Shown in pieces: positions 7,884-11,908 of a DNA stretch of 11,908 bases. Where the stretch lies: positions 1 through 11,908 of the forward strand of contig CAZUHK010000096.1 in NCBI GenBank assembly GCA_964620345.1, written 5' to 3'. Below the pieces are notes generated by a model. It did no database searches. It saw only the letters and a list, made by a program, of their open reading frames with translations, and was not told the origin of the DNA. The translations under genes were made by a program, and so were the position numbers. The DNA is from CAZUHK01 sp964620345 (lineage in GTDB: Bacteria; Planctomycetota; Phycisphaerae; Phycisphaerales; Zrk34). The number at the start of each line of letters is the position of its first letter. Within the stretch, counting starts at the first letter, position 1.

Positions 7884-8513
7884 TCAGTTGGCCAGCAGTT
7901 GCCGCGCCGCTTGGACGGCGGAGGCGGCGTCGGCGGCGAAGCCGTCGGCGCCGATCTCATCGGCGAAGCTCTGGGTGATCGGCGCGCCGCCGATGAGCAC
8001 CTTCACGCCGTCGCAACCGGCCTCGCGCACCAACTGCACGGTCTGCTTCATCGCGGGCATCGTCGTGGTCAGCAGCGCCGAGAGGCCGATGATCTGCGCA
8101 TCGTGCGCTTTGGCCGCTTCGACGAATTTGTCGGCCGGGACATTGGTGCCCAGATCGACCACGTTGAAGTTGGCGCCCTTCCACATCATCGCGACCAGGT
8201 TCTTGCCGATGTCGTGCAGGTCGCCCTGGACGGTGCCGATGACCGCGGTGGCCACGGGCTTGTGCCCGCTCTTGACCAGCTCGGGCTCGAGGATGGCCAT
8301 CGCTTCTTTCATCGCGCGGGCGGCGATGAGCATCTCGGGCACGAAGACCTCGTTGCGCTTGAACTTCTCGCCGATGTGGTCCATGCCTTCGACCATCGCG
8401 CCGAGAATTGTCTCGGGCGAGACGCCTTCTTCGAGCGCGGCGGTGGTCTGGGCGGTGGCGGTGCTGCGGTCGCCGGTCTCGATCGCCTGGGTCAGTGCGA
8501 GCATGTCACTCAT
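7884..8513 (-). CDS. mtaC: Corrinoid (B12-binding) protein of methyltransferase system, MtaC type
   Basis: A 209-residue methyl carrier. Residues 1-85 form the helical methyltransferase-associated cap domain (IGEKFKRNEVFVPEMLIAARAM). Residues 88-209 form the Rossmann-like B12 domain. The base-off cobalamin signature D98-L-H100-D-I-G103 supplies the lower axial histidine, followed by SALLTTTM (145-152) and GGAPIT (175-180). It shuttles between Co(I), which accepts the methyl from MtaB, and methyl-Co(III), which donates it. It is first in the operon, as expected for a carrier needed in excess. It lacks the extra N-terminal segment of methanogen MtaC and looks closer to the short carriers of acetogens (MttC/MtgC-like). 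The name MtaC therefore rests on its neighbour MtaB. Confidence 0.92.
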   Translation of the reverse strand: MSDMLALTQAIETGDRSTATAQTTAALEEGVSPETILGAMVEGMDHIGEKFKRNEVFVPEMLIAARAMKEAMAILEPELVKSGHKPVATAVIGTVQGDLHDIGKNLVAMMWKGANFNVVDLGTNVPADKFVEAAKAHDAQIIGLSALLTTTMPAMKQTVQLVREAGCDGVKVLIGGAPITQSFADEIGADGFAADAASAVQAARQLLAN

Positions 8514-8521
8514 GGCAGAAA

Positions 8522-8527
8522 CTCCTT
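8522..8527 (-). promoter_or_regulatory. mtaC: Consensus ribosome binding site of mtaC
   Basis: AAGGAG on the minus strand lies 8 nt before the ATG at 8513. It is one of the strongest Shine-Dalgarno sites in the operon, consistent with high expression of the carrier protein. Confidence 0.8.
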
Positions 8528-8584
8528 ATCAAGTGTTGATGGATTACTTTATCCAGTTTTGTGGCGTTCGGCCATGCATGAAAC

Positions 8585-8609
8585 AGTCATTTGCTTGCCC
8601 GAAATGACT
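8585..8609. promoter_or_regulatory. Perfect 8-bp inverted repeat in divergent control region
   Basis: AGTCATTT at 8585-8592 and AAATGACT at 8602-8609 are perfect reverse complements separated by 9 bp. The centres of the half-sites are 17 bp apart, somewhat under two helical turns. It lies 72 bp upstream of the mtaC start and 83 bp upstream of the DUF1638 start, in an AT-richer patch of a GC-rich region. This is what an operator for a dimeric regulator serving both divergent units would look like. It could also fold as a leader hairpin in an mtaC transcript that starts upstream of it. No regulator gene is seen nearby. Confidence 0.5.
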
Positions 8610-8626
8610 TTCGGGGCCGCGGGGCG

Positions 8627-8656
8627 TTGACTCGGCCGGCCGCCGCGTCATATTAG
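8627..8656 (+). promoter_or_regulatory. Possible promoter for DUF1638-activator genes
   Basis: TTGACT (8627-8632) resembles a -35 box. An 18-bp spacer leads to TATTAG (8651-8656), a 4 of 6 match to the -10 consensus, about 35 bp before the ATG at 8692. The mtaC side shows only a poor candidate (-10-like TAAAGT on the minus strand at 8546-8551, with no good -35 box). Confidence 0.35.
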
Positions 8657-8691
8657 ATAACTCGCTTGGAATTGACGCCCGGACCGCCACC

Positions 8692-9438
8692 ATGCCTGAT
8701 TCACCCCCGCCGACCGCTCCGCTTCGCCTCGCGGTGATCGCCTGCGCGGTGATGGAGAGCGAGGCCGAGCATCTGATGGCCGGGTTGGATCACATCGCGG
8801 CCTACCACACGCTGCCCCAGGGCCTGCACAACGAGCCCGATCGGCTGCGCGTGGAGTTGCAGGCCGCGGTGGACCGGGTCGAGGCCCAGACCGATGCGAC
8901 GGCGATCGCCCTGGTGTACGGCCTGTGCAGCCGGGGCATCGAGGGCGTGCGGACGGCGCGGTGCAAGCTGGTCGTGCCCCGGGCGCACGATTGCATCACG
9001 CTGCTGCTGGGCAGCCGCCGACGCTACGCCGAATACGTCGCGGCCCACCCGGGCACCTACTGGTACTCGCCGGGCTGGAACCGCCACCACCTGCCGCCCG
9101 GGCCCGACCGCTACCACGCGCTGCGCCGGCGGTACGTCGAGCAGTTCGGCCAGGACAACGCCGACTACCTCATGCAGGCCGAGCAGCACTGGTTTACCAC
9201 CTACCACCGCGCGACGTACGTGCACCTGACCGTCGGCGCGACCGACGCCGACCGCCGATACGCCCGCGACTGCGCGGACTGGCTGCACTGGGACTACGAC
9301 GAACAGGCCGGCGACCCGGCGCTGCTGCGGGCACTGGTCGCGGGCGATTGGACCCCGGACGATTTTCTCGTGCTCGAGCCGGGCCAGACCGCGCGGCTGG
9401 TCGCCGACGAGCACGTGATCGAGGCGACCGATGCATAA
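8692..9438 (+). CDS. DUF1638 family protein
   Basis: A 248-residue soluble protein with no signal peptide or membrane segment. It matches DUF1638 as I know it: a short strand near the start (LRLAVIACAVM), then ALVYGLCSRGIEG (73-85), VPRAHDCITLLLGS (95-108) and PGTYWYSPGWN (120-130). Conserved cysteines C18, C79 and C101, with D100 and several histidines, suggest a metal or cofactor site, but no activity has been assigned to the family that I know of. Members are often found beside corrinoid methyltransferase and activator genes, as here. The gene starts the unit divergent from mtaC. Its last 8 bases overlap the activator gene, so the two are likely translated together. A part in corrinoid delivery, reduction or repair is inference. 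Confidence 0.83.
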   Translation: MPDSPPPTAPLRLAVIACAVMESEAEHLMAGLDHIAAYHTLPQGLHNEPDRLRVELQAAVDRVEAQTDATAIALVYGLCSRGIEGVRTARCKLVVPRAHDCITLLLGSRRRYAEYVAAHPGTYWYSPGWNRHHLPPGPDRYHALRRRYVEQFGQDNADYLMQAEQHWFTTYHRATYVHLTVGATDADRRYARDCADWLHWDYDEQAGDPALLRALVAGDWTPDDFLVLEPGQTARLVADEHVIEATDA

Positions 9439-11041
9439 GTCGATCACCGTGCAGACCGATGCGGGCGGGCGCGACGTGCCGGTCGCGCCCGCCGACGCCG
9501 CGGCGCCGCTGACGCGCGTGCTGCGCAAGGCGGAACTGGCGTTGAACACCCGCTGCGACGAGCGCGGGCTGTGCGATGGGTGCCTGGTCGATCTGGTCGA
9601 CGCCGACGGCTCGACCCGGCGCGTGCGCGCCTGCGAGCTGCGGGCCGACGACCCGGCACTCGATGCACCGGGGCGGACGGTGCGCATCCCGCATCGCTCG
9701 CTGCTGGCGCACCGGCCGCAGGTGGTCAGCGATTTTCGCATCGCGATCCCCTGGGCCGACGAACCGCTGTGGGCCGGCGAATGCGACGCGGGTCAGCCGC
9801 TGGGCCTGGCGATCGACATCGGCACCACGACGGTGACCGTGGCGCTGGTCGAGCTGGCCGGCGGGGCCGTGCTGGGCCGGGCCTCGGCGTTCAACAGCCA
9901 GTCACGCTTCGGCGACAACGTGCTGACGCGCATCAACCGCTGCCTGACCGAGCCGGCCATGGTCAAGGCGATGCAGACCGCGGTGATCCGGCAGACGATT
10001 CGTCCGCTGATCGATCGCCTGCTCGACGACGCCCCGGCCGGCGCCGCGCGCATCAAGTGCATCACGATCGCGGGCAACGCGACGATGCTGCACCTGGCCG
10101 CGGGCGTGAATCCCGGGCCGATGGGCATGGCGCCGTTTCCCCCGGCGTTCATCGAACACCGCGTGCTGGGCGGTCGCGACCTGGGCCTGGGCTTCGACGC
10201 CGACGTGCACCTGCTGCCCGGCGCCGCGGCGTACGTCGGGGCCGACCTGGTCGCCGGATGCCTGGTCAGCGGGCAGGTGTATCACGATCGGCCGGCCCTG
10301 CTGGTGGACGTGGGCACCAACGGCGAGATCGCCCTGCGCCACGGCGAGCAACTGCTGGGCTGCGCGACCGCGGCCGGACCCGCGTTCGAGGGCGCGGGGC
10401 TGTCCAGCGGCATGCGCGCCGCCCACGGCGCGATCGAGCACGTGCGATTCGACGGCGACGACCGCACGATCGCCTGCGAGGTCATCGGCCACGCCGCGCC
10501 GGCCGGCATCTGCGGCTCGGCGTACATCGACCTGCTCGCCCGCGGCCGCGCCGCGGGCCTGATCAACCCCACCGGCCGACTCACCGGCGACCACCGGGCG
10601 ATCGAAACCGCCAACGGCTACGGCAAACGCCTGCGCTTCGCCGGCGAAGCCGACCAAGCGGTCGCCGTCACCGAGGCCGACCTCGCCACGCTCCTGCAGG
10701 CCAAGGCCGCCATCGCCGCGGGCATCACCACGCTGCTGCATCGCATCGAGCTCGACCCGGCCCGGGTCGATCGCGTCTACCTCGCCGGGGGCTTTGGCAT
10801 GCACATCGATCCGGCCAGCGCTGTGGGCTGCGGACTGCTGCCGGGCTTCAGACCCGATCAGATCCAGGCCATCGGCAACGCCTCGCTCGCCGGGGCCTAC
10901 CTTGCCCTGCTCGACCGCACCGCGCTGGACGAGCTGACCGCGATCAGCCGTCGCATCGACGTGGTCGAACTCAACCTCGACCCCCACTTCGAGATGAACT
11001 TCATCGAGCAACTCACCCTGCCCGACCCTCGGCCCAGTTGA
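9431..11041 (+). CDS. ASKHA-domain reductive activator of corrinoid proteins (RACo type)
   Basis: A 536-residue metalloprotein that uses ATP to reduce inactive Co(II) corrinoid back to Co(I). Residues 1-80 or so form a plant-type 2Fe-2S domain with four cysteines, C42-x5-C48-x2-C51 and C68. A short linker leads to the ASKHA ATPase region. Its phosphate loop is LAIDIGTTTVTVALVEL (126-142), with further motifs LLVDVGTNGEIAL, GAGLSSGMRAAHGAI and VYLAGGFGMHIDPASA. The C-terminus ends in PHFEMNFIEQLTLP, like RACo proteins. It is shorter than the roughly 640-residue RACo enzymes described from Carboxydothermus and acetogens, the saving being mainly between the iron-sulphur and ASKHA parts. It differs from archaeal RamA, which carries C-terminal 4Fe-4S clusters. 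Position next to the mta operon makes MtaC its likely client. The ATG overlaps the DUF1638 stop by 8 bp. Confidence 0.91.
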   Translation: MHKSITVQTDAGGRDVPVAPADAAAPLTRVLRKAELALNTRCDERGLCDGCLVDLVDADGSTRRVRACELRADDPALDAPGRTVRIPHRSLLAHRPQVVSDFRIAIPWADEPLWAGECDAGQPLGLAIDIGTTTVTVALVELAGGAVLGRASAFNSQSRFGDNVLTRINRCLTEPAMVKAMQTAVIRQTIRPLIDRLLDDAPAGAARIKCITIAGNATMLHLAAGVNPGPMGMAPFPPAFIEHRVLGGRDLGLGFDADVHLLPGAAAYVGADLVAGCLVSGQVYHDRPALLVDVGTNGEIALRHGEQLLGCATAAGPAFEGAGLSSGMRAAHGAIEHVRFDGDDRTIACEVIGHAAPAGICGSAYIDLLARGRAAGLINPTGRLTGDHRAIETANGYGKRLRFAGEADQAVAVTEADLATLLQAKAAIAAGITTLLHRIELDPARVDRVYLAGGFGMHIDPASAVGCGLLPGFRPDQIQAIGNASLAGAYLALLDRTALDELTAISRRIDVVELNLDPHFEMNFIEQLTLPDPRPS

Positions 11042-11053
11042 TCTGCCTGCATT

Positions 11054-11088
11054 CGCCGGCGGGCCGGCGCGGGCCGGGGCGCCCCGGC
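11054..11088 (+). terminator. Two GC hairpins downstream of the activator gene
   Basis: Thirteen bases after the activator stop, CGCCGG-CGGG-CCGGCG (11054-11069) forms a 6-bp stem. Just after it stands a perfect 16-bp palindrome, GCCGGGGC followed by GCCCCGGC (11073-11088). No T-run follows. They may end or stabilise the transcript; in such GC-rich DNA chance is a real alternative. Confidence 0.3.
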
Positions 11089-11153
11089 GATCGTCGCAGC
11101 CGGCGCAATCGTTATCGCTTGCCGGGCTTGGGCAGATGTTCAGCTCGCGCCCG

Positions 11154-11177
11154 TTGCGTCCGGCCCGGTTATATCCG
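11154..11177 (+). promoter_or_regulatory. Copy 1 of a repeated promoter-like motif
   Basis: TTGCGTCCGG, five variable G/C bases, then TTATATC. It ends 66 bp upstream of the ATG of the broken PEP-CTERM gene. A second copy at 11768-11791 matches at 20 of 24 positions and stands at a similar distance before the next gene. The TATAT core stands out in GC-rich surroundings. The spacing does not fit an ordinary -35/-10 pair, so the type of promoter or binding site is open. Confidence 0.5.
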
Positions 11178-11243
11178 CCGGTGCCATCGGCTCGACGGAT
11201 CGGGCATGCGTGCAGTGCCACCCCGCACACCGAGGCCCGCGTG

Positions 11244-11730
11244 ATGAACCATCGCACCACGAACGTTCACCCCCGCCGCGAATCAACGCCCGCCGGCCCG
11301 CTGACCCTCGTCGCGGCGCTGACCTTGCTGCTTGCCTTCGCTGCGGCGCCCGCCGCGGCGGCCGTGGTCGACGGCCTCGGCGACGCCGGGCTCGAAGACT
11401 GGGCGCCCGGCGGCACGAGCATCGAGCGCTACATCGCGGTGATGACCCGGCCATCGACCGTGCCTTCGCCGACCATCGCCACATCGCGGATCGAGCGCCC
11501 GCGCCGCCGCGGTGGCCGGCGACTTGCTGCCGCTTGGCGAACTCGAAGCCCCGCCGCTGGCCCGGCCGCTGGCGATCGACTCGCCGCGTGCGCCCCAGCC
11601 GGCCACCATCGCCTTGGCCGGCCTGGGCGTGGCGACGCTGCTGGCCGGCAAGCTCCGCCGCCGCCCGGCCCACCCCGGGCCGGCGACGATCCGGCAACAG
11701 GCCGCCGTTCTGAAATCTGCCCGAACATGA
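11244..11730 (+). pseudogene. Small secreted PEP-CTERM-type protein, broken by two frameshifts
   Basis: The gene appears to read through three frames in turn. The first part, from ATG 11244 with GAGG 8 nt upstream, encodes a positively charged start, a hydrophobic signal peptide (LTLVAALTLLLAFAAAP) and a likely cleavage after APAAA, then runs to ERYIAV near 11440. The frame beginning at 11441 continues plausibly with DDPAIDRAFADHRHIADRA to about 11500. A third frame then gives AVAGDLLPLGELEAPP and, at about 11593-11664, a PEP-CTERM-like tail: PQPATIALAGLG, a hydrophobic helix and KLRRR. Restoring one base at each junction would give 162 residues. Codons in all three segments favour G or C in third position, which supports one original frame. 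PEP-CTERM tails direct proteins to exosortase processing at the cell surface. Either a true pseudogene or two sequencing or assembly deletions would explain it. The middle region is not recognisable. Confidence 0.6.
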
Positions 11731-11732
11731 CG

Positions 11733-11754
11733 ACGCCGGGGGCACCGGCGTTTT
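11733..11754 (+). terminator. Rho-independent terminator
   Basis: ACGCCGG (11733-11739), a 5-nt loop GGGCA and CCGGCGT (11745-11751) make a perfect 7-bp GC-rich stem running into TTTTC. It starts 3 bp after the stop of the broken PEP-CTERM gene, which supports that this stop was the real gene end. Confidence 0.75.
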
Positions 11755-11767
11755 CTCAAGCGGGCGC

Positions 11768-11791
11768 TTGCGTCCGGGCGGCTTATATCGG
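11768..11791 (+). promoter_or_regulatory. Copy 2 of a repeated promoter-like motif
   Basis: TTGCGTCCGG, five variable G/C bases, then TTATATC, matching the copy at 11154-11177 at 20 of 24 positions. It lies just after the terminator and ends 75 bp before the ATG at 11867, so it probably drives or controls the gene that begins there. Confidence 0.5.
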
Positions 11792-11866
11792 TCAGTGTGC
11801 TCATCGCCTTCGCCGCCCGATTGCCGGCGCGGCGGCAGAACACGAATCAACCAGGGATATTCAATC

Positions 11867-11908
11867 ATGTGCAAGTCAACGGTTCGGCTCGGCCTGTTCG
11901 CAATGATC
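11867..11908 (+). CDS. Start of a gene running off the window, probably secreted protein
   Basis: An ATG at 11867 with AGGGA 9 nt upstream opens a frame reading MCKSTVRLGLFAMI to the window edge. The basic residues followed by the start of a hydrophobic stretch look like a signal peptide. Its upstream motif is shared with the preceding PEP-CTERM-type gene, so another surface or exported protein is likely. Only 14 residues are visible and no family can be named. Confidence 0.45.
   Translation, partial: MCKSTVRLGLFAMI

Noticed and set aside
6688..8607. A 639-codon open frame on the plus strand
   Set aside because: It is antisense to the corrinoid protein and MtaA-like genes, both of which have clear family motifs on the minus strand.
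8514..8691. A cobalamin riboswitch before mtaC
   Set aside because: The region is too short for the usual aptamer plus expression platform and I cannot find a convincing B12 box; only a short inverted repeat is present.
9902..11260. A 452-codon open frame on the minus strand
   Set aside because: It lies opposite the RACo-type activator, whose plus-strand motifs are unambiguous; its composition is that of a shadow frame.
11440..11906. The 256-codon open frame from 11136 read as one intact protein
   Set aside because: Its first part holds the real signal peptide, but after about 11440 it becomes low-complexity Arg/Ala/Pro sequence, runs through a terminator and a shared promoter-like motif, and loses the PEP-CTERM tail that lies in another frame.

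Overview
The window is a GC-rich bacterial segment, roughly two-thirds G+C by eye, with almost no non-coding space. It is dominated by a corrinoid-dependent methyl-transfer locus. A signal peptide plus a PEP-CTERM-like sorting tail in a broken gene near the right end, together with the base composition, suggests a Planctomycetota- or Verrucomicrobiota-like Gram-negative organism, possibly Phycisphaerae. That assignment is inference. No archaeal or methanogen-specific gene is visible.

Layout. (1) At 2-967 (+) is the C-terminal part of a GGDEF-EAL cyclic-di-GMP protein with an intact EAL active site. It converges on the next block across a small hairpin. (2) At 8513-989 (-) is a seven-gene, tightly packed, probably single transcription unit. 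In order of transcription it holds a corrinoid protein (MtaC-type), a URO-D-fold methyltransferase with an MtaA-type HxC...C zinc site, MtaB (methanol:corrinoid methyltransferase, all three zinc ligands present), a homocysteine S-methyltransferase-domain protein, and three further URO-D-fold proteins whose metal-ligand positions are altered. Gaps between genes are 56 bp, 43 bp, then overlaps of 4 and 8 bp, then gaps of 4 and 3 bp. (3) At 8514-8691 is a 178-bp divergent control region with a perfect 8-bp inverted repeat and a possible promoter. (4) At 8692-11041 (+) are a DUF1638 protein and an overlapping 2Fe-2S/ASKHA reductive activator of corrinoid proteins (RACo type). (5) At 11042-11908 (+) are hairpins after the activator gene, a small secreted PEP-CTERM-type gene broken by two apparent -1 frameshifts, its terminator, and the start of another gene. 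A near-identical 24-nt motif lies upstream of each of the last two genes.

How it may work. MtaB takes the methyl group of methanol and places it on the cob(I)amide of the corrinoid protein. RACo, perhaps helped by DUF1638, rescues corrinoid that has oxidised to Co(II). The methyl group is then passed on. In methanogens the acceptor is coenzyme M, which is unlikely here. The candidate acceptors suggested by the locus are tetrahydrofolate, through the MtaA-like protein, or homocysteine, through the Hcy-domain protein. The three ligand-variant URO-D proteins are the least explained part. They could be methyltransferases for other methylated substrates or could have a different function.
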